In this document: positions 46,432 to 54,618 of the stretch, one piece after another | Numbering within the stretch: position 1 is the stretch's first letter | Layout of the letters: each line of letters begins with the position of its first letter | Virus record (IMG/VR): IMGVR_UViG_3300025759_000009 | Coordinates: 1 to 54,618 of that record | Length of the DNA stretch: 54,618 nt | Direction: 5' to 3' (one strand) | Source: a virus | Translations under genes and position numbers: made by a program | The notes under the pieces: generated by a model | Databases searched by the model: none | What the model saw: the letters and a program-made list of their open reading frames with translations, nothing else | Told to the model about the DNA's origin: nothing

Positions 46432-46621
46432 CTGCGTACTCCATACCTTTCATCGCGGTTTTAATTTCGTCTTCGACGTAGGCCATTCCGCGTATTTCGC
46501 CTACTATATACCGATACTCTTCAAAGGTTTGTATCGAACCATCCGCGAGCTTGTCCTTCAGACGCGCATCACGCTCTCTTATGCTTTTCAGCAAATAATC
46601 TACTAAGTGTATAGCATCCAT
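46424..46621 (-). CDS. Small head-region protein (65 aa)
   Basis: The ATG at 46621 (MDAIHLVDYLLKSIRERDARLK) gives a helical, acidic protein. It overlaps the co-chaperonin start by 8 bases. Unrecognised; conserved-looking. Confidence 0.6.
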   Translation of the reverse strand: MDAIHLVDYLLKSIRERDARLKDKLADGSIQTFEEYRYIVGEIRGMAYVEDEIKTAMKGMEYADD

Positions 46622-46719
46622 GCCACATATAGTATGGCAATGTGCGGGAAACACAAGTACAAATACCAGAAAGTCAGAATATTCCTCGGAATATCTGGGG
46701 TCTGGCTATTTTGCTAAAC

Positions 46720-46950
46720 CTACTTATTTTTTTTGGCTGCGGCTTTTTTCTTTGCGGCAGGCTTTTTCTTGGCTTTTGGCTTTTCAACCCACGCCTCATT
46801 TTCTGGCGTGCTTGGGTCGTCCTTGACGAAGTGCCCTGAGTCATTACGCGCCCTCACCATTTCTATTGCTACAGGATTTTCAGATGCGCGTTGAGCCACC
46901 TTTTTTTCTTTTTCCTGTTGCGCCATTTTTTCTCTAACAGAAGATGCCAT
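46720..46950 (-). CDS. Histone H1-like Lys/Ala-rich tail protein (76 aa)
   Basis: The C-terminus is PKAKKKPAAKKKAAAKKNK, much like the H1 tail or a bacterial histone-like tail. The N-terminus is charged and helical (REKMAQQEKEKKVAQRASE). It could bind DNA during packaging. It begins two bases after the portal stop. Confidence 0.65.
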   Translation of the reverse strand: MASSVREKMAQQEKEKKVAQRASENPVAIEMVRARNDSGHFVKDDPSTPENEAWVEKPKAKKKPAAKKKAAAKKNK

Positions 46951-46951
46951 A

Positions 46952-49468
46952 TCACTGACCTTTCATTGAAGCGTTAAGAGCGGCAATCTCGCGTTGAGAT
47001 TGAATGCGCTCTTCGGCAATTCTAGTCTTGTCTTCTAGAGCGGCTTCAGAAACATCAATGCGCTGCTGCGCTACCAATACATCGTTACGCTCTTTTTCTT
47101 CGTTGAACGCCTGCTTTGCATCAAACTCAAATTGTTTGCGCTGCAAATCTGCGGCCTTCAGTTGAAGCTCTTGATTGCGAATGTCCACCAAAGGATCACT
47201 TTCTGGTGCTTCAGGCTCCATAGCCTGCACAAGCTCTTCAGTAAGATCAGCAATAATCTGAGCCGCCAAAGCGTCAATCTGAGGCTGAATTTGCTGCATC
47301 ATCATTTGCTGTGGGTCCATCTGAGGTTGACCCGGTGGTGGGGGTGGCTGCATCATTGCCTGTTGCTGCATCATCTGCATTTGCTCAGGCGGAATCTGGC
47401 TCATAACCTCTTGCTGGGCCTGCGCCTCAGCCAATAGCCCTATGTGCTCCTGTATGTGACCTTGCAGCGCCATAATGGCGTTAGGGTTAAGCTGCATAGC
47501 AGGAGAGGACATCACAGCCATGTGAGCCTCTATGTGAGCCTCGTGGTCTTGCTGTGGGAAAGCCTGCAAAGGAGCGCCCATAATAGCGTTCTGGTTTTCC
47601 TTAGATGGGTTCACAGGAGGTGGTGGAGGCGGGGGTGGTGGCAAGATGCCATCAATGTTGTTTACGCCCAAAGCCTCGTACATCTTGCGGTATGCTTGAT
47701 ACAAGCCTTGAGGTCCGCCATGAATCTCTGGATTAGACTGAACCATCTGCAACTCTGTCTGTGCCAAAGCAATGCGCTGGGACATAGAAAAGATGTTAGG
47801 ATCGGATACAGGCAGTACATCAATGCGCTGGTCAAAATCCTGCACAAAGATTTCTGGACCCATCTGCATGTCCGCAGGGTACGGGTAAGCCTGAACTGTC
47901 TCTGCAAAAATCTTGGAAAGCAGCTTAAACTCAATCTTTTGAGAATAATGCAAACGCTTGTGAATCGCGGACATAACCTTCGTGCCACGTTCCATGATTG
48001 CCATCGTGGTGCCTACGGGCGTCTCACCGCTCATTTCACCGACCTTCATGTCAGCCATAGACGCAAACCTGCGGCCAGCATCAACAAGCGTGCCTAGCAG
48101 GTTGTAAAGCGTCCCTGAAGGCTCCTTGAAGGGGAGTGGCATCAAAGAGCCTTGCAGGGTGCCCCCAACCACATCAATGTCTCGGAATTCACCCGGTTGA
48201 AGTGGGTTGTCTTCATCACGAATGCGAGCACCGCGAGCCTTAAAGCCTGCGGGAAGGTTGGAGAGCGTGCCTGCATCAATCAACTGACGCAAGATAGACG
48301 TAGATGCCTGAGCCAAGCCACCAATCATGTGAGTTAAGCCAAGCCCATAGAACCCAAGACCCGGAAGAAACTTGTAATGCACAAAGTATTGCTTCGCACG
48401 TTTCATTGGGTCAATCGGATCATAGTTTCTACGAACAGATAAAACATCGCCGCTGTCAGCGATAACCGTAACGATATAAGGCAACTTCAAGCCTGTAGGC
48501 TCTCCATCAGCGCCCATATCTTCAAAGCCCTCGATGTCTAAAGACGTATGAACTTCGTAAAGCGTAATTTCTTCAGACGGGCCAGACGGGTGAATACCCT
48601 GAATATCATCAATTGACTCTTCAACTTCCCCCATGCTCGCTTCGTCGTAGCCAGCGGCATCAGGCAAGTCTATGTCTTTATAAAACCCAACAAGCTGCAA
48701 CTTGCGGATGTCATTCGAATCCATAGTTAAGCGGTGCGTAATGCGAGGAGACGAAATCAAGTCAGTCGCGCCGTAAGGCACAATTACATCCTCAGCATGA
48801 ATAAACTTGCTAACCGCACGACCCTTCAAAGGATCGAAGTAAACTTTCTTGAACGTAGAACCAATCACAGGCAAATAAAACAGCATCTGATCCAACTCAG
48901 GATCGTACTCTTCCATTTCGTAAGTGATCATGTAATTCATGTAGTCTTTAACACGCTCAGACTGGCGAGCCAAAATGTCATTCTGTGCGCCGACAACAGC
49001 CGTGCGAACAGGCCCAGTCGCTGGCAATAATTCACGATACGCTTGCGCTTGGAACTGTGTAACACTCTCAGCCAAAAGCGGATGAATAACGCCAGAAGAA
49101 CCCTCGAAAGGCTCAGAACGCTCTTCAGTCTTCATGCCTAAAAACTCAAGACCCTTTTTGTAAGTGTCTTCCCAGTCCTGACGTGCTGCAAAATCATCTT
49201 CAATCGAGCTAACAAGATCAGATGAAATAGACATTAAAACATCTTCATCAACCACATCAGCCAAGTTGCCGTCAAACGGAATATCTTGTACAGGCTCTGC
49301 CTCTTCTTCATACTCGCCAACAACAGCACTGCCGTCATCAAACTCAGTAATGCCCGGAGTTTCTGGAAGTTCAGGTATTTCCTGCATACGCGTAGTGTCC
49401 TCAACAGACGCCTCTATTAAAAGGTCCTCTGGAGCACCACCCGCGCCTAGTCCACGCTCAATCGCCAT
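46952..49468 (-). CDS. P22-type portal protein (838 aa)
   Basis: After an acidic N-terminus, residues 65-480 have the layout of P22 gp1-type portals, including GSSGVIHPLLAESVTQFQAQAY near 122, YLPVIGSTFKKVYFDPLKGR near 210 and GLGFYGLGLTHMIGGLAQA near 370. The C-terminal 220 residues add a Pro run (PPPPPPPPPV near 610) and a Gln/Met-rich helical barrel (690-735). It is longer than P22 gp1. The stop of the preceding gene overlaps its start. Confidence 0.85.
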   Translation of the reverse strand: MAIERGLGAGGAPEDLLIEASVEDTTRMQEIPELPETPGITEFDDGSAVVGEYEEEAEPVQDIPFDGNLADVVDEDVLMSISSDLVSSIEDDFAARQDWEDTYKKGLEFLGMKTEERSEPFEGSSGVIHPLLAESVTQFQAQAYRELLPATGPVRTAVVGAQNDILARQSERVKDYMNYMITYEMEEYDPELDQMLFYLPVIGSTFKKVYFDPLKGRAVSKFIHAEDVIVPYGATDLISSPRITHRLTMDSNDIRKLQLVGFYKDIDLPDAAGYDEASMGEVEESIDDIQGIHPSGPSEEITLYEVHTSLDIEGFEDMGADGEPTGLKLPYIVTVIADSGDVLSVRRNYDPIDPMKRAKQYFVHYKFLPGLGFYGLGLTHMIGGLAQASTSILRQLIDAGTLSNLPAGFKARGARIRDEDNPLQPGEFRDIDVVGGTLQGSLMPLPFKEPSGTLYNLLGTLVDAGRRFASMADMKVGEMSGETPVGTTMAIMERGTKVMSAIHKRLHYSQKIEFKLLSKIFAETVQAYPYPADMQMGPEIFVQDFDQRIDVLPVSDPNIFSMSQRIALAQTELQMVQSNPEIHGGPQGLYQAYRKMYEALGVNNIDGILPPPPPPPPPVNPSKENQNAIMGAPLQAFPQQDHEAHIEAHMAVMSSPAMQLNPNAIMALQGHIQEHIGLLAEAQAQQEVMSQIPPEQMQMMQQQAMMQPPPPPGQPQMDPQQMMMQQIQPQIDALAAQIIADLTEELVQAMEPEAPESDPLVDIRNQELQLKAADLQRKQFEFDAKQAFNEEKERNDVLVAQQRIDVSEAALEDKTRIAEERIQSQREIAALNASMKGQ

Positions 49469-49911
49469 TAGAAAATATCCTTTTCGTTCCCCTCAAGCGG
49501 CTCATAAATGTCAACGTCATCGAAATCGGTGATAGGGCCACCCTTTTCCCAATCGTTACACACATTCTCCGCCATGCAGGTGAAGTCTAACTTTTCGCAG
49601 TACCCAACTTCATCGCCATCTTCCATGCCAATGCCACTTTGCACACAGTCCAGCATCTTAGAGCGAATGTTGTAATATTCGCAAGTGCCGCATATCTGCT
49701 TCTTCTTTTCCCAGTTTTTAACTGAGTGGCCGTAACCATTGTCCTGAATAGCAGCTTCACGATTCTCATCGTTGATTTTCGAATCTTGAGTGGAAAGAGG
49801 ACAAATGAAGTCCTCCTCCGTTTCATCGCCCTCAAAAACCTCGTCATCAACAACTTGGTTAATGCCAGACGTAAGCTCGTCCATGTCGATGTTGATAACG
49901 ATTTTAGCCAT
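49468..49911 (-). CDS. Cys-rich metal-binding virion-region protein (147 aa)
   Basis: CGTCEYY, DCVQSG, GYCEK, FTCMAEN and VCNDWE give at least seven Cys in 60 residues, an arrangement like small zinc or Fe-S domains. The first 60 residues are acidic. I recall similar proteins between portal and terminase in marine phages. Function unknown. Confidence 0.65.
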   Translation of the reverse strand: MAKIVINIDMDELTSGINQVVDDEVFEGDETEEDFICPLSTQDSKINDENREAAIQDNGYGHSVKNWEKKKQICGTCEYYNIRSKMLDCVQSGIGMEDGDEVGYCEKLDFTCMAENVCNDWEKGGPITDFDDVDIYEPLEGNEKDIF

Positions 49912-50303
49912 TACTTTACTCCAGAAAACTTAGTGCCACTAACAGCAGCGCCACCGCCACGGCATACGCCGCCACCGTCTTTGTAGCCACGGACTTTACC
50001 GCCGCCCATATACTTCTTGACAGCCCCGCCCTCCATGTACTTCATGGCGGCGTCATTTCCGTAACTTCGAGCAATCATATCTCCATAAGTGTATGCTGAA
50101 GTTTTGCCACTCTCTTCGGGAGTTATTTTCCCTTCTTTTCTCCTATTCTTAATAGAACGGTCAATTAACCTTTCTATTTCCGCGCCTCGGGACGGGCGAT
50201 TGAGCATCTGTTCTTTTGCCTCGTCGGACATAAAAAGTTGAGCACCAGAACGGGCCTTTGAAGTCTTGAGCTTCTTTTTTCTCTTATCTGCATAATTAGC
50301 CAT
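49911..50303 (-). CDS. Basic protein with Cys-Arg-Gly C-terminal motif (130 aa)
   Basis: The N-terminus is Lys-rich (ADKRKKKLKTSKARSG), the middle a charged helix, and the C-terminus a Gly-rich repeat, GGAVKKYMGGG then VCRGGGAAVSGTKFSG. The end resembles the CVMKGRGGKYKG end of the previous gene, so the two may share a binding motif. Confidence 0.6.
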   Translation of the reverse strand: MANYADKRKKKLKTSKARSGAQLFMSDEAKEQMLNRPSRGAEIERLIDRSIKNRRKEGKITPEESGKTSAYTYGDMIARSYGNDAAMKYMEGGAVKKYMGGGKVRGYKDGGGVCRGGGAAVSGTKFSGVK

Positions 50304-50683
50304 TAGCTTTGTCCTTTGTATTTTCCGCCGCGTCCCTTCATGACACAGCCCATCTTTGGTTTTTTCGTGCGCTTAGTCCTAACAGCACCGCCGCTCTCAA
50401 AGCCCATAGGCTTCTTCATGCCGCCACTTTTCTTCCGCAGCATATTCATGACTCGCATCTTATCAGCGTCAGAAATAGTCTTACCGGACTCACCCATGCC
50501 CTGATTGAGCAAACGCATTAAACCTTCTGGGCTATAGTTCTCAGCAGGGTCAATGCCGCGTGTACCACCGCTGGGACTGGCACCAATCATATTCGGACGC
50601 GCCATAGGACGCCTTGATTTCATAGGGGCAGAACTGCCCATCGCCTCTTGCAAGGCCCTCATGATTGCTTGTTTATCTGCCAT
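50303..50683 (-). CDS. Protein with GCVMKGRGGKYKG C-terminus (126 aa)
   Basis: ENYSPEGLMRLLNQGMGESGKTI is a helical core after a basic Met-rich start. The last 15 residues, GCVMKGRGGKYKGQS, are a Gly/Lys tail with a Cys, common in marine phage proteins beside terminase. Function unknown. Confidence 0.6.
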   Translation of the reverse strand: MADKQAIMRALQEAMGSSAPMKSRRPMARPNMIGASPSGGTRGIDPAENYSPEGLMRLLNQGMGESGKTISDADKMRVMNMLRKKSGGMKKPMGFESGGAVRTKRTKKPKMGCVMKGRGGKYKGQS

Positions 50684-50692
50684 AACAGCCTC

Positions 50693-52174
50693 CTAATAAT
50701 ACTCGCGCTTGCGCCGCATAAACGCAGCCTCTTCTTCGTCATCATAGTCGGATGGAGTCATGATAAACCCACCCTGTCTAAAACGTAGTATAGCCTGTGT
50801 CATCGAATCCGCCAAGTCATCATGTTCACCATTGGGAAAAGCAGCACATTCTTCCATAACTTCATCAGAAAAATTAGTCTCAGGTGCCCAAACCATACCA
50901 CTCTCAAACACAGGCGCACACGCGTGCATACGCGTAAACTTATCAGCACCACGGCTCGGAGTAAACGGCGTCACGGGAATTCCCATACGGCGCAATTCCT
51001 GCGTCAAAGGCATACCACTCGCCTTCTGCTCAACCAAAACCATGTCAGGCTCATAGAGCTTATAAGACTCTAAAGCCGCTTCTTTTAGCTCAGGAAACTC
51101 CCAGCGACCACGCTCCGCGTCCAAAAGGATAATATCATCCTGACGCGTCTCCTCATTGTGAAATATACCCCAAGTCGTAATCGCACTGTAGTCAGCACGG
51201 TCACTCTTACTAAACGCAGTATCATAACTCTGAATGATATAGCTACACGCAGGAGGGTCTTCCTTCTGCCACATCTGCCACCACTCACGCTTGATAATCG
51301 CACCCTCTTCAGCAGTAGGGTTCTGCATGTACTGAGCATTCCACTTGCCAACAGGAATAGAAGCCTTAACACCCTCTAACTCATCAAGCGTCCAATACTC
51401 AGGCCACAAAGGCTCACCAGAGGGCATGATCGCAGGAAACTCCACAACCTCCCACTTGTCAGCACCCTTTTCACCCTGCTTACTTAAAACCTTTGCTGTC
51501 AAATCACGAATCGACCAACGAGTCATAACAATGATAATCGAGCCACCGGGCTGTAAACGCTGACGTGGGCCAGATGTGTACCAATCGTAAATGTGGTCTA
51601 AAGCCGTTACACTTAACGCATCTTGTTCCGAAACAGGGTCGTCAATGATAGCCAAATCCGCACCACGGCCAGCAAGAGCGCCCCCCACGCCCACAGCATA
51701 ATACTCACCACCGCCGTTAGTGCTCCAACGACCACTCGCCTTAGCGTCACTAGCCAAGCTGACATTCGGGAAAACATCTTTAAAATCCTCACTCTCGATT
51801 AAGTTCTTGATCTTGCGACCAAAACCAACAGCCAACTCAGCCGTGTGAGTCGCCTGAATAATTTTCAAATCAGGACGACGACCCATCAACCAAGTTGGAA
51901 ACAAATAACTCGCAAACTCAGACTTCGTATGTCTCGGAGGCATGTTAACAATAAGCCGCTTTAACTTACCGTCAGCCACATCTTGCAGCTTCTGTGCATA
52001 AATCTTGTGATGCCTGCCCTCAATAAACTGAGGCCAAACATGCTTCACAAAATCCATAAAACCGCCCTGCTTCGTATTGCGGTCGTCAAGCGTCTTTAAA
52101 CGCTCCAACATAGGAGCAACCTTAGCTAACTCCTCGTCAGTTAGAAACTTGGAAAAGTCGCTAAGGTCATTCAT
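50693..52174 (-). CDS. terL: Terminase large subunit
   Basis: The ATPase has NMPPRHTKSE at 77-86 (Walker A) and LAIIDD at 174-179 (Walker B); the nuclease carries QSYDTAF with Asp318, VLVEQKASG with Glu382 and HDDLADS with Asp452/453. The protein (493 aa) is of the usual length for headful-type terminases. It powers DNA entry through the portal and cuts the concatemer. It lies directly after the acidic ~1079-aa gene, and the small subunit is far upstream. Confidence 0.95.
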   Translation of the reverse strand: MNDLSDFSKFLTDEELAKVAPMLERLKTLDDRNTKQGGFMDFVKHVWPQFIEGRHHKIYAQKLQDVADGKLKRLIVNMPPRHTKSEFASYLFPTWLMGRRPDLKIIQATHTAELAVGFGRKIKNLIESEDFKDVFPNVSLASDAKASGRWSTNGGGEYYAVGVGGALAGRGADLAIIDDPVSEQDALSVTALDHIYDWYTSGPRQRLQPGGSIIIVMTRWSIRDLTAKVLSKQGEKGADKWEVVEFPAIMPSGEPLWPEYWTLDELEGVKASIPVGKWNAQYMQNPTAEEGAIIKREWWQMWQKEDPPACSYIIQSYDTAFSKSDRADYSAITTWGIFHNEETRQDDIILLDAERGRWEFPELKEAALESYKLYEPDMVLVEQKASGMPLTQELRRMGIPVTPFTPSRGADKFTRMHACAPVFESGMVWAPETNFSDEVMEECAAFPNGEHDDLADSMTQAILRFRQGGFIMTPSDYDDEEEAAFMRRKREYY

Positions 52175-52178
52175 CCTA

Positions 52179-54618
52179 TTATCTCATGCCACTCATGAAG
52201 TTGTCTATATTGGGAGTCACAACACCGCCATTAGCAAACTTATCAATGTTACGCGTTACAACTCCGCCCTTGTTAAAGCTCGGGCGACGAATGGTTAGTC
52301 CACCCACTTTAGGCAGAGACGTTTCAGGCGGAGCAGGGTCGTCTATCACCGGCAATGGTATTCGCGGCTTGAGTTTAACTTTGCCTGTGCCGTCACCTAT
52401 TTCATCAATAGGCATACAAATGCCCTCTACTGGATCAAATTCAAAGCCCTCTTCACAAATCGGAATGTTATCGTCGTTGTCATTATCAACTCCTACTGTA
52501 GACGTTGTTGTAACCACGCCGTCCTCAGTGTTTGTGTAGCCACGATCAGAATCTACAATATCAATGTCAAACTCTTCACCGTCAGCATTCGCATTAGATG
52601 TTTTCACATCATCTACACCAATAGCGTCGCCAGTAACCTGAATTTTTCCATCTTCGTCGTAAAGAACTACCGTGTCGTTCTGACCATCGTTATCAGCGTC
52701 ATAGTTAGCTTCCGCAATGCCAACAACAGTCTTGCCATCATCGTCGTAAACAAACGTGCCGCCATTCTTGTAAGCATCAAGCTGCTCTTGAACATACTTC
52801 TTGTTTTGACCAACAATCGTAAAGTCCTCGCCAAAGACGCTCAATGGATTAATAAACAGATCAAAAGCACTAGCCGCAAAATCACCTAGCTTGTCGCCAA
52901 AGCTCTGCGCCGTCACATAATCACCAGCCTTGTAAATCGGCTCCCCGTCAGCACCAATTATTTCGCTGTCCTTCGCGTGACGCGCATTACTCAACAAGTC
53001 ATTTAGATAAGCCGTCTCAGCCGCATTCGGTGTCTGGCCGCGAGCACCATACAAAGCACGCTGCTCTTCGTCACTTAGTCTGACTGTAGAGTTTGGATCA
53101 TTAGGATCGTAGTTAGGATCAGATACCTTCGCCATAGCCGACAAATACAAGTCAGTACCACTCTGACCAGTCTCAGTAGACGCAGCCTGATTGATCTCTT
53201 GCTCGGTAGGTATGTCGGTAGTTGTAGCTGCTCCAGTGTCTTCCTGATTGTTCTGATCAGATAAGATGTCCAAGCCGCTCATGTCAGCTTCAGCGCGAGC
53301 TAGAGCCTCGTCAGAAGACACTGAAGTCTCAACGGGACTCATGCCTAAATCCATTCTGTAATCACGAAGGGCTTCAGCGCCTTCATTTTGGAAAATATCC
53401 GCCGCATCTTCGATGGCTTCAATATCACTGGTTGTCTTATCAACAAGGAAGTCAGGAACAACATCGCTTTGTTCATCATTGTATAAATCTTGCTCAAACG
53501 CCTCTAAGCCAGTTAGGGAAGGGTCAGTGAAGTCCGTATCAACCAAGCTATCAAGGTAATTCTGAAACGCTAAGTCTTTGCCAGCCTCAGCTAAAGTCTC
53601 ATTCGGCACAAGTGATTCCTCTAAAGCATCCCTTTCATTAATCAAAGCCTCTAGTTCAACATTGCCGTCAGTAGAAACCGTACTAAAGTCAGTAGATAGG
53701 TCATCGTCCGTAGCTCCAACCCCAGTAGGAATCGCACTAAAGTCTGTGGCAAGATCGTCGTCTGTAGCTCCAACACCAGTATTAACAAAATCTAAAGCAT
53801 CGTCAGGCAAGTCATCAACATAGTCATAACGACCAGTATCTAATCCACCAGAAGCACCCAACGCCTGATCGCCATCGTAAGTAATCGGAGCATCATCACC
53901 ACCAAGAGCCATGTCAGTTATAGCCGAAGGTGTTTTATTAGCACCCTCAAGATTAATACCCGTATCACCAACCTTGGTCAAAGCATCAACATCAATTGGA
54001 GCGACGCCAAGCTCGCCTAAAAGCTCATTCGTTTCATCCAAGAAACTAAAGTCCAAAGGCTCTAAATCATAATCAGTGTCACCAGTCAGTATGTTCTCAC
54101 GCATACTGTCAATCTCTTCATCAGAAACACCAGCACTACTTAAAATATCCGCGTAACTTATTTCAGAACCAGTCGGATCAGGAACCGCCGAAGAAACAGG
54201 CTGTGACATGACCGTGTATTCGTCTTCGTCATACGCCTCGCGCTGGGCCGCAGCATTTGCCGCTGCTATCTCAGCAGCCGTAGGCTCATCAAAAGCCGCC
54301 GCCATATTAGCCGCCGCTTGCGCCGCAGCCTGTTCAGCCGCCGCATCAGCCGCAGCCGCTTCAGCTTGCGAGCCATAAGGGTTTCCAAGAGCGTCATAAT
54401 AAACAGAAGGTGGAGCAGGAGGATCAAGATCAGGAATAGGAGCTACATAAAGATCATCATCATCCGCAGTGGCAGTAGACGTGTAATCAGAGCCGCTGCC
54501 AGTCGTCGTATAATCAACATCCGCAGCATAATCACTGTCCGTCAAATTAATCCCACCAGCAGCGTCAATAGCCGCGTTTAACTCATCAGACGTAGGCGTG
54601 TAATCCTCGTCGTCAAAA
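52179..54618 (-). CDS. Large acidic virion-associated candidate, C-terminal part
   Basis: This is the rest of the gene begun at 927; the frame runs unbroken through the repeat, so the internal TTG near 54545 is not a start. Residues after the junction include an Ala-rich helix (QAAAQAAANMAAAFDEP), two copies of GVGATDDDLxTDFS, a pair of Cys in ICEEGFEFDPVEGICMPI, and two copies of GGVVTxNIDxF near the end. The chain is extremely acidic until its basic end. It is coupled to terL at its 3' end (5 bases). Function unknown; possibly a virion or packaging factor. Confidence 0.85.
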   Translation of the reverse strand, partial: FDDEDYTPTSDELNAAIDAAGGINLTDSDYAADVDYTTTGSGSDYTSTATADDDDLYVAPIPDLDPPAPPSVYYDALGNPYGSQAEAAAADAAAEQAAAQAAANMAAAFDEPTAAEIAAANAAAQREAYDEDEYTVMSQPVSSAVPDPTGSEISYADILSSAGVSDEEIDSMRENILTGDTDYDLEPLDFSFLDETNELLGELGVAPIDVDALTKVGDTGINLEGANKTPSAITDMALGGDDAPITYDGDQALGASGGLDTGRYDYVDDLPDDALDFVNTGVGATDDDLATDFSAIPTGVGATDDDLSTDFSTVSTDGNVELEALINERDALEESLVPNETLAEAGKDLAFQNYLDSLVDTDFTDPSLTGLEAFEQDLYNDEQSDVVPDFLVDKTTSDIEAIEDAADIFQNEGAEALRDYRMDLGMSPVETSVSSDEALARAEADMSGLDILSDQNNQEDTGAATTTDIPTEQEINQAASTETGQSGTDLYLSAMAKVSDPNYDPNDPNSTVRLSDEEQRALYGARGQTPNAAETAYLNDLLSNARHAKDSEIIGADGEPIYKAGDYVTAQSFGDKLGDFAASAFDLFINPLSVFGEDFTIVGQNKKYVQEQLDAYKNGGTFVYDDDGKTVVGIAEANYDADNDGQNDTVVLYDEDGKIQVTGDAIGVDDVKTSNANADGEEFDIDIVDSDRGYTNTEDGVVTTTSTVGVDNDNDDNIPICEEGFEFDPVEGICMPIDEIGDGTGKVKLKPRIPLPVIDDPAPPETSLPKVGGLTIRRPSFNKGGVVTRNIDKFANGGVVTPNIDNFMSGMR
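54492..54618. repeat. 127-bp direct terminal repeat, right copy
   Basis: Identical to bases 1-127; see the left copy. The coding frame of the large acidic protein passes unchanged from this copy into base 128. Confidence 0.97.

Noticed and set aside
47444-48097. 217-residue plus-strand frame inside the portal gene
   Set aside because: It is the reverse shadow of the portal coding sequence, His/Leu/Arg-rich, with no start signal.
1-54618. Temperate phage or prophage
   Set aside because: No integrase, excisionase, attachment site or host flanking DNA was seen; the ribbon-helix-helix protein alone is no sign of lysogeny.

Overview
This window is a complete, circularly assembled genome of a lytic-type, tailed dsDNA phage, most likely a short-tailed (podovirus-like) marine phage. 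The last 127 bases repeat the first 127 exactly, so the molecule closes on itself with a unique length of 54,491 bp, and one large gene runs across the arbitrary cut. Gene content (HK97-type coat protein, P22-type portal, scaffold, gp4/gp10-like tail-entry proteins, three very large ejection-type proteins, no sheath or tape-measure gene) points to a podovirus. Many small virion-associated proteins resemble families I know mainly from ocean virus sequences; an alphaproteobacterial host is a guess. No integrase, reverse transcriptase, CRISPR array, canonical tRNA, DNA polymerase or RNA polymerase gene was seen.

Layout. (1) Leftward late block: it starts at the small terminase near 6.1 kb and runs leftward through small genes, an amidoligase, a cupin-like protein, a Pro/Gly/Met-rich protein and a HlyC-like acyltransferase, then through the artificial junction into an acidic ~1079-aa protein. 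It continues with large terminase, portal, a GroES-like co-chaperonin, scaffold, decoration protein, major capsid protein, small head/tail proteins, head-tail adaptors, a 1321-residue YadA-like repeat fibre, a lysis cassette (EF-hand membrane protein, holin, M15 peptidase), a gp10-like protein and three ejection-type proteins, ending at 20.47 kb. (2) Rightward early block, 6.4-10.8 kb: tightly overlapping small genes including a gamma-glutamylcyclotransferase-like protein, two helix-turn-helix proteins and a prion-like Q/M/G/Y-rich protein. (3) Leftward replication/recombination block, 20.2-10.9 kb: DUF1064 nuclease, Sak4-like ATPase, SSB-like protein, superfamily II helicase, Cas4/RecB-like nuclease, toprim-helicase, and small regulators. 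A single ribbon-helix-helix gene points rightward at 20.26 kb.

What stands out: a CGAAC-N4-GTTCG palindrome and its half-site AACCCGAACAA recur about two dozen times, in intergenic and coding DNA, mostly between 2.9 and 13.6 kb. Four promoters share a -35/-10 pair, a GGG(A/T) discriminator and a common 5' leader TCTAGTA. A TTGACGTA operator array and two alternative-hairpin leaders sit at control points. A 99-nt cloverleaf-like RNA candidate fills the gap between two convergent operons. An amidoligase/cyclotransferase pair, on opposite strands but in the same control region, is the best candidate for an undescribed peptide- or protein-tagging system.
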